A stretch of 60,024 nt of DNA from Candidatus Venteria ishoeyi. Its GTDB lineage: Bacteria; Pseudomonadota; Gammaproteobacteria; Beggiatoales; Beggiatoaceae. The position numbers and the translations under genes are program-made. The stretch covers positions 1-60,024 of the forward strand of contig NZ_JAUCGJ010000028.1 in assembly GCF_030378065.1 (NCBI RefSeq), given 5' to 3'. Below are positions 37,429-47,381 of the stretch, one piece after another. Positions within the stretch are counted from its first letter, which is position 1; each line of letters starts with the position of its first letter. A model generated the notes under the pieces. The model worked only from the letters and a program-made list of their open reading frames with translations, had not been told where the DNA came from and searched no databases.

Positions 37429-39201
37429 ATGAAACTTCGATACAAACCTTTAAACGCAGTCATCACGCTGATATTCACCATTTCTATGTACAGCGCTATT
37501 TTCGCTCAAACACCACCGCAACCAACGATTGATGGGTGCAGTGGATTAGACACTGGAGACAGTTGCAGTTTTGTCACACCCAACGGCACAGAAAGCGGTT
37601 TCTGTACTATGGCGGACACGGTATTATTTTGCACCCCAAACCCCGCTTCGAGTGCTGGTGTTACTGCCACTGCGGTACCTGATGATATTGGCACGATGAT
37701 AGGCACTACCGGCGGCAGTCTGCCGGATACGGGGCAGACTTACTGTTATGATGCCAATGGCAGCGCCACTACCTGCCCCGTTTCAGGTGCCGCTTTTTAT
37801 GGTCAGGATGCGCAGTATCAGGGGAATGCCTTGAGTTACACTAATAACGGTGATGGCACTGTCAGTGATAATATCAGCGGTTTGATGTGGCAGCAGACAA
37901 CAGACATAAATGGCGATGGTGTTATCAACAGCAGCGACAAACTGAGCCTTGGTAACGCACAAAGTTATTGCGAAAGTCTGAATCAGGGTGGGCATAGCGA
38001 CTGGTGGCTGCCTGACATCAAGCAAATGTATTCGTTGATTGATTTTGATGGTCAAGATGTCAGCAGTTACAGCGGTACCGATACCAGCGGCCTGATTCCT
38101 TTCATCGACACTCAGTATTTCACCTTTGGCTATGGCGATACGGCTGCTGATGAACGTATCATTGATGCCCAATATGCATCTTCCACCCAGTACGTCAGCA
38201 CCACCATGAATGGTGATACAACGATGTTTGGAGTAAATTTTGCCGATGGGCGTATCAAAGGTTATGGCATAGCACTTCACGGTCAAGATAAAACTTTTTA
38301 TGTTCAATGTGTCCGTGGCAACAGTGCTTATGGTCAAAATAGTTTTACCGACAATGGTGATGCAACCATCAGCGACAAGGCCAGTGGTTTGATGTGGGCG
38401 CAAAATGATAACGGCAGTGGATTAAGCTGGGAAGATGCGCTGGCTTGGGTGACGCAGCAAAATGCTGCTGCCTATTTAGGTTATAGCGACTGGCGCTTGC
38501 CCAACATCAAAGAGCTGCAAAGTCTGGTAGATTATACCCGTTCGCCGGACACCACAGGCTCCGCCGCCATTGACCCGTTGTTCAACGCCAGCGCGATTAG
38601 CAATGAAGCGGGACAGAGCGACTATGCTTATTACTGGAGTAGCACCACCCATATTAATAGTGGCCCGGTACCTGGCGCAAATGCCGCATATATCAGTTTT
38701 GGGCGTGCCATCGGTTCCATGAACAGTGGCAGTACCTGGATAGATGTTCACGGCGCAGGTGCGCAGCGCAGTGACCCAAAAACTGGTGATGCGGCTGATT
38801 ATCCCCAAAGCCACGGCCCACAGGGTGATGCCCAACGAGTTTTCAATTATACCCGTTTGGTGCGCACAGATGGCGGCACCGACAGTTCCCAATGTGCCGT
38901 TTTCAATGCCACAACCACACCCCAGCTTAATTTACCCTGTGTGGATGTGAGCGGTACACTGTACAGTGTAGGTATGAATATGGTTAATGCAACGGATCTG
39001 CTTTTCGCGGTGGATGCCAGCAGTCTGCAAGCACTGAATACGACAGCAGGTGGGGATTGTGCTGCTTTTCCTTACGGTTCACAAAGTCGTTTGCGCTTAA
39101 ACTGTGTAGATGTCGATGGCAGCAAGTTGTGGGCGGAGTTAACGTATATTCCGGGCATAACGGATATTGAGTTTGAGCTGGTGGATTACGGCAGTCATTA
39201 G
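37429..39201 (+). CDS. Secreted protein with two DUF1566 (Lcl) domains
   Basis: A 590-residue protein with a signal peptide (LITLIF-type core ending AIFAQ). It has two DUF1566/Lcl C-type-lectin-like domains: the first around 130-300 (DNISGLMWQQTTD ... WWLPDIKQMYSLIDFDG ... FYVQCVRG), the second around 305-480 (DKASGLMWAQNDNGSGLSWEDALAW ... DWRLPNIKELQSLVDYTR ... TRLVRTDGG). A C-terminal beta region carries paired Cys. Lcl domains are found in adhesins. The start has a good AAGGAG ribosome site. Unlike the caspase-DUF1566 protein at 56748, its C terminus has no hypervariable NNC codon run. Confidence 0.85.
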   Translation: MKLRYKPLNAVITLIFTISMYSAIFAQTPPQPTIDGCSGLDTGDSCSFVTPNGTESGFCTMADTVLFCTPNPASSAGVTATAVPDDIGTMIGTTGGSLPDTGQTYCYDANGSATTCPVSGAAFYGQDAQYQGNALSYTNNGDGTVSDNISGLMWQQTTDINGDGVINSSDKLSLGNAQSYCESLNQGGHSDWWLPDIKQMYSLIDFDGQDVSSYSGTDTSGLIPFIDTQYFTFGYGDTAADERIIDAQYASSTQYVSTTMNGDTTMFGVNFADGRIKGYGIALHGQDKTFYVQCVRGNSAYGQNSFTDNGDATISDKASGLMWAQNDNGSGLSWEDALAWVTQQNAAAYLGYSDWRLPNIKELQSLVDYTRSPDTTGSAAIDPLFNASAISNEAGQSDYAYYWSSTTHINSGPVPGANAAYISFGRAIGSMNSGSTWIDVHGAGAQRSDPKTGDAADYPQSHGPQGDAQRVFNYTRLVRTDGGTDSSQCAVFNATTTPQLNLPCVDVSGTLYSVGMNMVNATDLLFAVDASSLQALNTTAGGDCAAFPYGSQSRLRLNCVDVDGSKLWAELTYIPGITDIEFELVDYGSH

Positions 39202-39224
39202 GCAATAGGTAGGCAAAATGCCGA

Positions 39225-39388
39225 TAAGGAGCGAGAATTTTATAACTTCAGCAACCTGGCTGGTTTTTTTCTCCATTTTCTGCGTTCCGAAAACAGTTAC
39301 ATAGCTTGCTATGCGCCTGTTTTCACGCCTTGAAAATGAATAAAAATCCTGCACCCAGTTTCTGTATTTATTTTATCCTCACTCCTTA
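39225..39388 (-). mobile_element. MITE-like element, copy 5 (family A, reverse, full length)
   Basis: Full-length reverse copy with both terminal repeats intact (TAAGGAGCGAGAATTTT and ATCCTCACTCCTTA). The internal hairpin and the CCAGCCTGGTTGCTGAAG-type block are visible in reverse. Begins 24 bases after the DUF1566 gene. Confidence 0.8.
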
Positions 39389-39471
39389 AAGGGGATTTCA
39401 TAGCCAACGATACCAACTTCACCATCTATCGATTTGTTTTTTTTGCTATCAATCCACGCATCCGGCACAGT

Positions 39472-40464
39472 TTAATGATGCATCGCCTGGGTTTTATCCC
39501 ACCAGTTTTCCAGACCCTGCGCATTTAACTCAATATCCATTGCCAGTTGGTTCTGGATTTGTTGTTTGCTTTGCTGGCAGCCGTGGGCTTGCAGTCGCGT
39601 GATTAAATAGTCGCTTAATGCCTGTACCAACAACGTATGGCGTTGCTGTTTATCCTGTGCATGGGCGAGAGCAATCTCTCCGGTGATGCGTACAAATTCA
39701 TCAATTAATTGATGCAGATTTTTCGCCAGACGTGGCAGTTCAGTGACTTCGCCATAATGGGTTAGGTAGGCTTTTTTGGCCGGATAAGACAGCAAACGAT
39801 TAATCGAAGCATGCAGCGCACCAGGGTCAAATTGTATCGGCGTGGTTGCAGGAAATACAAAGGCCCCTTGTTTGTTGTTTGTATTTTGATCAAAGCCCCG
39901 ATAGGATAAACCAAAGGTATCGCCGGTAAACAAGCTCTGACTGCTGTGATCAAAAATACAAAAATGATGTAGCGCATGACCAGGGGTATCCAGAAAGAGT
40001 AATTCCCGTCCATGAAAATCCAATTCATAGGTATCATCGGCCTGAATAACGCGCGCTTCAGGAATTTTGGGAATGTCGCCGTATAAACGCTGAAATTTCT
40101 TTTCCCCATAGACAGCTTGCGTGCCTATTATCAGACGAGCGGGATCTATCATATGCTGCGCACCACGCGGATGTACAATCAGTTTGGCCTGAGGGCAAAC
40201 CTGCATCAAGGCACCGGCACCGCCTGCATGATCCAGGTGTACATGCGTGACCACAATGTATTCAACTTGTTGTGGTGACAGGTTTTTAGTTTTCAGCACA
40301 TCCAGAATACCGGGGACGGAATAGCTGGTACCGGTATCAATTAACATGGCATGATTATTTTCCCGCAGCAAATGAATCGCAGCAAGGCCTGGACGCACAT
40401 AAGCGGCATCAATGGTGGTGATGCCATAATCATGATCTTGAAAAGCAAGAGCGGCTGTATTCAT
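39472..40464 (-). CDS. Metallo-beta-lactamase fold hydrolase
   Basis: A 330-residue MBL-fold enzyme with the metal motif THVHLDHAGGAG near residue 75, LDTPGHALHHFCIFD near 156, GDTFGLSYRG and LTHYGEV. The C-terminal ~90 residues form a helical extension. Members act on thioesters, lactones, nucleic acids or sulfur carriers; this sequence does not decide. It starts 3 bases after the WD40/NTPase gene, so it is the last gene of a four-gene operon and may process a product or messenger for that protein (inference). Confidence 0.88.
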   Translation of the reverse strand: MNTAALAFQDHDYGITTIDAAYVRPGLAAIHLLRENNHAMLIDTGTSYSVPGILDVLKTKNLSPQQVEYIVVTHVHLDHAGGAGALMQVCPQAKLIVHPRGAQHMIDPARLIIGTQAVYGEKKFQRLYGDIPKIPEARVIQADDTYELDFHGRELLFLDTPGHALHHFCIFDHSSQSLFTGDTFGLSYRGFDQNTNNKQGAFVFPATTPIQFDPGALHASINRLLSYPAKKAYLTHYGEVTELPRLAKNLHQLIDEFVRITGEIALAHAQDKQQRHTLLVQALSDYLITRLQAHGCQQSKQQIQNQLAMDIELNAQGLENWWDKTQAMHH

Positions 40465-40467
40465 TCC

Positions 40468-43400
40468 TTATTCCTCCAGGAAAAATTGTTTGCGTTGAGT
40501 AGGGCTTAGCTTACGGGCCAGGGTGTTTTTTGCATAAGCAATGACCTCTGCCGTATTATCAAAAACCGGCCAAAGTTGTGCGCTGTGATCGGCTGAGCTG
40601 CTCAGTATCTGTTTTCCATCCGGGCTGAACATGACTTCAGTGACTTCTTCACTGTGTGGCTTGAAGGCATTAATGAGTTGCATGGTCGTGCTGTCATATA
40701 AGCTGATTTGTCTGTTTGCTGCTAGTATCAGTAAGTGTTGCCCATCTGGACTGAGCGCAAGTTTTAACAGTGCATTATCCGCTGTTAAAGCCGGTAGTGC
40801 GGGTAAAACTTCAGCCTGGGATGCTGCGTTTTCGGGCAATTGCCAGATTCGCACGCTATTATCCAAAGACTCTGCAAATAAACCATCATTTCCTGAGATG
40901 CTGAATAAACGTTTGCCATCCGGGGAAAAGGCAAGCGCATTAATCTTGTCTTCATGTCCGCTTAAGATCACAGACAGACTTGCATTTGCCGTAGACCATA
41001 AGCGTATTTTATGCTCGGCATGTAGCGTCAGTGCGTATTGGCTGTCGGGGCTGAATAACAGTTGCTGCGCACCTTTTAATTCTTCACCCAGAGTGGTGAT
41101 TTCATTAATTTCCAGCGCACCCTCCTGGTTTTCAATCGCCCATAAAATAGCACCAGGCCCTTCTGCGCTACGGGTCAGTAAAAAGTGCTTATCAGGGCTG
41201 ATGATGGCCTGCTCTATCGCACCGGTAAAGCTTTCCACTTCGGCAAGGACTTGCGCCTTGTGGCTGTCCCATAACTGCGCCGTGCCATCAGCTCGTGCCG
41301 TTATCAGCCATTGCCCATCAGCCGTATAAGCCGCTTGCAAAACTTTACTGAAACCGGATTCCGAGGTGGGGTTCAACGTGTATTGCAAGCTTAATTTTTG
41401 TTGCGCGGCCTGCCATTGCCATAATTGTACCTGGCCTGCGTGATCCCGGCTCAGCAGTTGTTTACCATCTGCGCGAAAATGTAAGTCGATGATGGGCGAT
41501 GACAGCCTGTCATCGGCAAAAAGCTGTTGTCCATTGTCCCGCTGCCAGAGGCGCAGGCTGGTTTCTTTGGGATTCCACGGATCGCCTGAGGCGCTGGCGA
41601 TAAAGTGTCCATCAGGACTAAAAGCAATACTATTAACGCTATCCTGATGACGACTGAAACGCATATTGAGATGACTGTCATAGACTTGCCACAGTCGCGC
41701 TGTGTTATCTTTGGAATCCCACATGCGCCCCCCGGCAGTGGCAATTTGCCTGCCATCAGGGCTGAACTGTAGATGCTGTATGCGATCTTCATGTCCGGCT
41801 AAGGTTGCCAGGTGTTTGCCTGTCGCGCTGTCCCACAACCAGGCCAAACCATCATTACCCGCCGTTGCCAGCATTTGTCCATCCGGGCTGAAAGCCAACG
41901 CATACAGTTCACCGGAAAATCCGGGATACTGGAGCAGGCTTTGTTGCGTACCCTTATCCAATTCCCATAAACGCGCGGAACCATCCAGCGAGATGGTTGC
42001 AACCAGTGCAATGGATTGTTGGTCAGGGCTGAATTGTGCATCCAGCACCGGGCCTTCATGCCCTGCCAGCGTAAATAGCATTTGACCATTTTGATCCCAT
42101 ATTTTTGCAGTTTTATCTTCTGACGCAGTAATGATATAGCGACCATCGAGACTAAGACGGGCTTGTAATACAGCGCCTTGGTGGCCCTCCAGGCGTTGCA
42201 ATTCCTGCCCCGTTGCCACCGACCATAAACGCGCACTGCCATCCTGGGAGGCACTTAGAATTTGTTGAGCATCGGGGCTGAAATGTGCCTGGGTTACGCT
42301 GGCCTGATGCCCTTGCAAGGTAAAACGCAGTTTTCCGGTGCTGACTTCCCACAGTCGCATCGAGTTATCCGGGCTGCTGTCTAAAGCACCTGCTGCGCTT
42401 AACAACCATAAACTATCAGGGCTGAAAACCAGGCTATTGATGGGGGTTTGATGCCCACTGAGTTCAGCTAACATTTCTCCCTGCACATTCCAGATACGTA
42501 CAATACCATCACTGGCAGCACTGGCAATATGCGCACCATCCGGGCTGAAAGCCAAAGCCGTTACAGGGGCTGCATGTGATGCAAAAACCACAGGTTCAGC
42601 AGCATTTTCAGCCAGAGACCCCAATGACCAAAGGCGTATGCTTTTATCCGAAGAAGCCGTCAACAACTGCTTTCCATCGGGACTGAAGCGAATCTGACTG
42701 ATTTCGCTTCGATGACCTTGTAAAATTTTACGCTCCCGCAGATTAACCACCGCCTGATAGAGTTGCTCAGTTGCCTGACTGATTTCAGGGCGTTCCGGGT
42801 GTGCTGCATCCGGCAGAGCCTCTAGTGCTAATAAGGCCGCATTCGTAAATTGCTGACGCTCATTCTGGCGCGTGGCAAGATGGGCTAAAAACAGTGATTG
42901 GGTTTTCTGGGTACGGATAACTTGTTTGCGGGTATTTTCCTGCGCCTGCTGCGCCACGTCTGCCTGATGCTCGGCTTCATCGGCTTTTTGCCAGGCATAA
43001 ACGCCAAGGCCAAGCATAATAATATTGAGTATGGCAAAACCACTGACCCAACGCCGGGTATTGCGTAATTTACGCTGTGCCAGCAACATTTTGGCATCAC
43101 GTCGGCGTTGCGCACGTTGCTGCGAAGCTTCGATATACACCAGCTCATGCGGGGCTAAAATTTCCCGCCAATGTTCCAATAAATAACTGGCTTCCATTAA
43201 AGGTTTACCATCAGGAAGTAATAAGTCTGATAATTGCTGTTCCTGCTGCCAGCGCAAAGCATTATCAGCTAAAAAGGCGCGAATGCGCAGCCATTCCCGA
43301 TCTTCGCTCAACCAGTTTTCTAACACCGGCCAGTGCTGAAACAGGGCTTCATGCACAATGCGCACAACGGCCTGTCCTTGATCGTTTTTATCACTGATTA

Positions 43401-45036
43401 ATAAGCGCGCATCAATGAGCTTTTCCACCAGCGCCTGTTGTTCTGCCTGCTGACTTAAAGTCTCCAGTGGCGCACGGCGCGCGGTAAACGGCATGGTTTC
43501 ATTATCACTGACCGTAACCAGCGCCCGCATCAACTTTTGCAGGGCTTTGCGTTCCGTGTCATTTAGCTGCTGGTAGATATGATCGGCATGTTGCGCCAAT
43601 GCCCCGGTAACGCCGCCAATTTCCTGGTAAGCGGCATTAGTTAAGGTGTTGTCATGACGTCGTTGATATAAAGCCTGCAAAGTAAATTCCAGCAAGGCGA
43701 GACTGGTAGCCTGGTCGGCAATTTCATCAAAAATACGTTCATTTAAAGGCGCTTGTTGCGGCAGGTGTTCAAAACTCAAACCTGCTGCCTGCGCCGGACG
43801 GGTAATAATCTGATGAATCTCGCTGGGGCTGGGCGGCATTAATAAATAGCGGCCCTTACCCTCTAACAATGCAGCCAACACTGAATATTCACTGGCCTGT
43901 GCCAGAAACTCACTGCGCATGGTGCCCATTACCCAAATCTTGCCACTACGCGCCCAGGCTGAAATTAAATCAAAACACTGCTGACGAACCGCTTCTGTCA
44001 CCCGCTCCAGGGTAAAAAATTCTTCAAATTGATCCAACAGCAATACCGCTACCGGCAGCGTTGCTGTGTGCCCCGTATGATTGTGCGTCAATGCAGGCTT
44101 AGAAACATCAATCTGCCCCGTAAAAGCCTCGACTACAGACTGTAAGCTGGTGAGTAGATCATCTCCAGCATCAGACGGGCGAAACAGTACACAGGGCAGT
44201 GCCAGTTTGCGCAATAAGGGCAGGATGCCAGCGCGCATCAAAGAAGATTTGCCGCTGCCACTCAATCCCAAAATTAACACAAATGCACAGCTATTTTCCG
44301 CTTGTTCGCGCAAGGCATTGTAAACTTCATCAATGGATTGATTGCGCCCGAAAAAAACCGGGGCGTGGGTTTCATCAAAAACTTCCAGGCCACGAAAGGG
44401 CGAGCCTGACCACTGAATTTGGCAAAGTCTGCGGCTGTGACTATCAGCAGGCAGAAATTTTTCTACCAAAAGTTTACATAAATGCGTTTCCAGTTTTTCT
44501 TCAAATTCCGTCAGGCTGCGAAATTCACTATGTCCCCTAGGATAACGCCCCTCTTCATCCTGAAACCATTTACGGTAAAAGCCGTGTACCCCCTCCATTT
44601 GCCGGGTTTTTTCTGCAAATTGTTTATCTTCCGGGTTTAACACCAGCTTGTTGCGTTTGAAATACATCAAAATTGCGGGACTGCCTTTGGCTTCATAAGC
44701 ATCCAGCGCATCTTCAAATTCCGCAACCGTACCGGATTCATATTCACTGCCATCATCACGTAAAATCGGCGTGCCATCTTCAAATACTGAACCTTTAGGC
44801 AAGGGCGTGCCGATACGTGACCACAACAAACAAATAAATAAATCACTGTCTGCGGCGCGGGGAAACTGGGTCTGAAAGGTTTCCGTAGCAAGTACCGGCT
44901 CATCTTCCCAGAAGAATCCCTGTAATTCCAAACGCCCTGCCAGTTTTTTTTGTAAACGCTGGAGGATTTGCTGGGTCAGTTGGCGTTCTTCAATGACATC
45001 ACCGGGAGAGGAAACAAATATTCGTATCGTTTTCAT
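40468..45036 (-). CDS. DUF4062 - NTPase (nSTAND-like) - transmembrane - 16 WD40 repeats
   Basis: A 1522-residue signalling-type protein. Residues 1-~100 are DUF4062 (RIFVSSPGDVIEERQL...). A STAND-type NTPase follows, opening with SPFRGLEVFDETHAPVFFGR, Walker A GLSGSGKSS and Walker B VLLLDQFEEFF. A single membrane helix (VSGFAILNIIMLGLGVYAW) lies near 670. About 16 WD40 repeats fill 745-1510 (FSPDGKQLLTASSDKSIRLW and variants), enough for two propellers. The plan, N-terminal effector-like domain, NTPase switch and C-terminal sensor repeats, is that of NLR-like STAND proteins, some of which are anti-phage. Here it lies between cysQ and an MBL hydrolase, 9 and 3 bases apart. The role is not known. 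Confidence 0.88.
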   Translation of the reverse strand: MKTIRIFVSSPGDVIEERQLTQQILQRLQKKLAGRLELQGFFWEDEPVLATETFQTQFPRAADSDLFICLLWSRIGTPLPKGSVFEDGTPILRDDGSEYESGTVAEFEDALDAYEAKGSPAILMYFKRNKLVLNPEDKQFAEKTRQMEGVHGFYRKWFQDEEGRYPRGHSEFRSLTEFEEKLETHLCKLLVEKFLPADSHSRRLCQIQWSGSPFRGLEVFDETHAPVFFGRNQSIDEVYNALREQAENSCAFVLILGLSGSGKSSLMRAGILPLLRKLALPCVLFRPSDAGDDLLTSLQSVVEAFTGQIDVSKPALTHNHTGHTATLPVAVLLLDQFEEFFTLERVTEAVRQQCFDLISAWARSGKIWVMGTMRSEFLAQASEYSVLAALLEGKGRYLLMPPSPSEIHQIITRPAQAAGLSFEHLPQQAPLNERIFDEIADQATSLALLEFTLQALYQRRHDNTLTNAAYQEIGGVTGALAQHADHIYQQLNDTERKALQKLMRALVTVSDNETMPFTARRAPLETLSQQAEQQALVEKLIDARLLISDKNDQGQAVVRIVHEALFQHWPVLENWLSEDREWLRIRAFLADNALRWQQEQQLSDLLLPDGKPLMEASYLLEHWREILAPHELVYIEASQQRAQRRRDAKMLLAQRKLRNTRRWVSGFAILNIIMLGLGVYAWQKADEAEHQADVAQQAQENTRKQVIRTQKTQSLFLAHLATRQNERQQFTNAALLALEALPDAAHPERPEISQATEQLYQAVVNLRERKILQGHRSEISQIRFSPDGKQLLTASSDKSIRLWSLGSLAENAAEPVVFASHAAPVTALAFSPDGAHIASAASDGIVRIWNVQGEMLAELSGHQTPINSLVFSPDSLWLLSAAGALDSSPDNSMRLWEVSTGKLRFTLQGHQASVTQAHFSPDAQQILSASQDGSARLWSVATGQELQRLEGHQGAVLQARLSLDGRYIITASEDKTAKIWDQNGQMLFTLAGHEGPVLDAQFSPDQQSIALVATISLDGSARLWELDKGTQQSLLQYPGFSGELYALAFSPDGQMLATAGNDGLAWLWDSATGKHLATLAGHEDRIQHLQFSPDGRQIATAGGRMWDSKDNTARLWQVYDSHLNMRFSRHQDSVNSIAFSPDGHFIASASGDPWNPKETSLRLWQRDNGQQLFADDRLSSPIIDLHFRADGKQLLSRDHAGQVQLWQWQAAQQKLSLQYTLNPTSESGFSKVLQAAYTADGQWLITARADGTAQLWDSHKAQVLAEVESFTGAIEQAIISPDKHFLLTRSAEGPGAILWAIENQEGALEINEITTLGEELKGAQQLLFSPDSQYALTLHAEHKIRLWSTANASLSVILSGHEDKINALAFSPDGKRLFSISGNDGLFAESLDNSVRIWQLPENAASQAEVLPALPALTADNALLKLALSPDGQHLLILAANRQISLYDSTTMQLINAFKPHSEEVTEVMFSPDGKQILSSSADHSAQLWPVFDNTAEVIAYAKNTLARKLSPTQRKQFFLEE

Positions 45037-45045
45037 AAAACTATC

Positions 45046-45864
45046 TTACCCCATAACCGTCCGCAAACACTGTAGCCAATGATTTTCCAAAGAAGAAAAA
45101 GCGATAAAATGGGGGTTGAGCAAAGATTCCTTGGTATTGTAACGCAGATTTTTTAAATCCAGATCGGTTAATTGGCCTCCGGCTTGTTCAACAATACATT
45201 GCGCAGCGGCGGTATCCCATTCTGAAGTCAGGCCAAAGCGCGGATACAAATCCACCTCACCCTCAGCCACCAGGCACATTTTCAAGGAGCTGCCGATACT
45301 TTGCACCTGGGTATTTTCACCCAGGCATTGAATGAACTGCTGATTCATCTCAGAACCATGCGAGCGACTGCCTGCCAGACTCACCTGTTTGGGCCGATAA
45401 GGGGCAACGTGAATGGGGTGTGGCAGACTTTCCGGAACTTGTTTATAGGCACCGATTCCGGTGGCGGCAAAATAACAATGATGAGTGACCGGCACATAAA
45501 CCACGCCCAGCACCGGTTGATGATTTTCTATCAAAGCGATATTAACGGTAAACTCACCATTACGTTTAATAAATTCCTTGGTGCCATCCAAGGGATCAAC
45601 CAGCCAGTAACGCTGCCATTGCTGGCGCTGCGCAAAATCAATATCACTGTCTTCTTCAGATAATACGGGCCAGTCCTCCAGCGCGCGCAAGCCATTAAAT
45701 AAAATCTCGTGCGCCGCCTTATCAGCTAAGGTCAGAGGACTGTCATCGGCCTTGCTTTCAATGCCCATATCCTCTTGCTGATAAATCTCTAAAATAGCCT
45801 CAGCCGCTTGTTTTGCCAGTAGCAGCACTTCATCCAGTAGTGTTTCGTAACGTTTATCGTTCAT
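45046..45864 (-). CDS. cysQ: 3'(2'),5'-bisphosphate nucleotidase CysQ
   Basis: Converts 3'-phosphoadenosine 5'-phosphate to AMP, relieving PAP build-up in sulfate assimilation. The 272 residues carry the magnesium motifs LSEEDS, DPLDGTKEFIKRNGEFTVNIALI and WDTAAAQCIVEQAGG of the inositol monophosphatase superfamily. I use the ATG at 45864 (MNDKRYETLL); the ATG at 45885 would overlap the upstream gene by 16 bases. Placed between a peptide-binding lipoprotein and the DUF4062/WD40 gene, an unusual neighbourhood for cysQ. Confidence 0.92.
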   Translation of the reverse strand: MNDKRYETLLDEVLLLAKQAAEAILEIYQQEDMGIESKADDSPLTLADKAAHEILFNGLRALEDWPVLSEEDSDIDFAQRQQWQRYWLVDPLDGTKEFIKRNGEFTVNIALIENHQPVLGVVYVPVTHHCYFAATGIGAYKQVPESLPHPIHVAPYRPKQVSLAGSRSHGSEMNQQFIQCLGENTQVQSIGSSLKMCLVAEGEVDLYPRFGLTSEWDTAAAQCIVEQAGGQLTDLDLKNLRYNTKESLLNPHFIAFSSLENHWLQCLRTVMG

Positions 45865-45869
45865 GCCAT

Positions 45870-47381
45870 CTATGTCCTGTTGCAATTTTTTTGTACCTTG
45901 CGCAAACTATCATAATTGCCATCATGATGTAGCTGATAATGTTGAATACAAGGGCGGGTCACTAATACCTGATCTTCATACCATAAGGGTACATAAGGTA
46001 AGTCCTGCCATATTTGTTTTTGTAACTGTTGATAAGCCAGCACCTGGCTTGGCAGATCATCGGCCTGTTCTGCCTTTTCTATCCATTGATCCGCTTGAGG
46101 GCTTTGATAACGTCCCCGGTTTGCACCTTTAGGGGGTATTGATTCACTATGAAATACATAACGAAAAATATCCGGCGTTTTAACACCCACCCAGGATAAA
46201 CTGTACATTTGAAAACGTCCGCTTTTAATATCACTGTAAAACGTACCCCAGTCATAACTGCGTAGATCAACTTCAATGCCAACTTGCTTTAATTGGTGTT
46301 GAATCACGGTTGCCCGGCGCAGGCTCAAAGGATTGCTGGAGGTTTTATACAGTAAACGCAGTGGGTGAGCTTTATCAAAACCAGCTTGTTTTAATAAGGC
46401 CCGGGCTTTGTCGGGATTATAAGGATATTGCGCCAGGTCAGGGTGTCCGGCCCAATGCGTCGGCGGTAATAAAGCGGCGGCTAAACGCGCGGCATCGCCC
46501 ATCAGATAACGGATAATTTCTTCACGATTCAGTGCATGAGCAACTGCCTGACGTATTTTCAACTGCCCGGTAGCCGCATCTTGCAGATTAAAACCCATAT
46601 AGGTGAAGTTACTGCCGGGGCGTTTGCTGATGCTGATGTGTTCTTTGTTGCCCAACCAGCGTATCATTTCCGCAGGCAGGTTATTTTGCAGAATATCCAG
46701 TTCACCGCGTAATAATTTCAACACCCGCACCAAAGGATCTTTCACCGGCACCAATATAATTTTCTGTTGGTCAGCACGGCGGCGTAATATTAAGGGTTCC
46801 GCTTCGCGCCAGCTTATTAATTCAAAATCACCACTGCCCTGGGGCTGACGATTAAATGGCGCTGCTTCGGCAATGCCTTTGGCGGGTAAAATGCCCAGTG
46901 TCAGGTGGGCGGGAAATAATAAATCGGGTTTCTCTATTGTGAATTCCAGTTCTCGTAAACTGAATACAGAAATTTCTTGAATATTATCCAACGCCCCCCG
47001 GTGGGGGGATGCCGTTGTTGGATCTAATATGCTGTCATAAGTGGCTTTGACATCCTTTGCCGTTACCGGTTGACCGTCAGGAAAATGTCCTGGCTTTGCA
47101 TTTAATACAAAACGATAACGTGTGGGACTGAGCTGCGTCCATTGCGCCAGGGCTGGCACCGGGCGTAAACCCGCATCAAAATCAACCAGGCGCTGATATA
47201 ATAAGCGGTTAATCCTTGCAGATTCAGCGTCTGTGGCAAAACGCGGATCCAGCGTAACGGGTGTGGCTGACAAGCCAAAACGGATAATGTTATCGCTTGT
47301 TTCGGAAGGGGGCAACTGGCAGGCTGTCAGTGTCATTTGCAGCCATAGCACCAGCGCAAAAAGACGGATTGGCTTAGACAT
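45870..47381 (-). CDS. Peptide/oligopeptide ABC transporter substrate-binding lipoprotein
   Basis: A 503-residue SBP_bac_5 family protein (DppA/OppA type). The lipoprotein signal ends LTAC; RFGLSATPVTLDPRFATDAESARINRLLY, DGQPVTAKDVKATYDSI and AVAHALNREEIIRYLMG are standard family motifs. It captures peptides or similar ligands in the periplasm. No permease or ATPase gene is next to it; cysQ follows after 5 bases. Confidence 0.92.
   Translation of the reverse strand: MSKPIRLFALVLWLQMTLTACQLPPSETSDNIIRFGLSATPVTLDPRFATDAESARINRLLYQRLVDFDAGLRPVPALAQWTQLSPTRYRFVLNAKPGHFPDGQPVTAKDVKATYDSILDPTTASPHRGALDNIQEISVFSLRELEFTIEKPDLLFPAHLTLGILPAKGIAEAAPFNRQPQGSGDFELISWREAEPLILRRRADQQKIILVPVKDPLVRVLKLLRGELDILQNNLPAEMIRWLGNKEHISISKRPGSNFTYMGFNLQDAATGQLKIRQAVAHALNREEIIRYLMGDAARLAAALLPPTHWAGHPDLAQYPYNPDKARALLKQAGFDKAHPLRLLYKTSSNPLSLRRATVIQHQLKQVGIEVDLRSYDWGTFYSDIKSGRFQMYSLSWVGVKTPDIFRYVFHSESIPPKGANRGRYQSPQADQWIEKAEQADDLPSQVLAYQQLQKQIWQDLPYVPLWYEDQVLVTRPCIQHYQLHHDGNYDSLRKVQKNCNRT

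Noticed and set aside
37429-39201. DUF1566 protein considered as a second DGR target
   Set aside because: Its C-terminal codons show no NNC run or GC jump, and the second Lcl domain is followed by another region.
9428-39388. Dispersed repeats considered as a CRISPR array
   Set aside because: Copies are kilobases apart, in both orientations, with terminal inverted repeats and no spacers.
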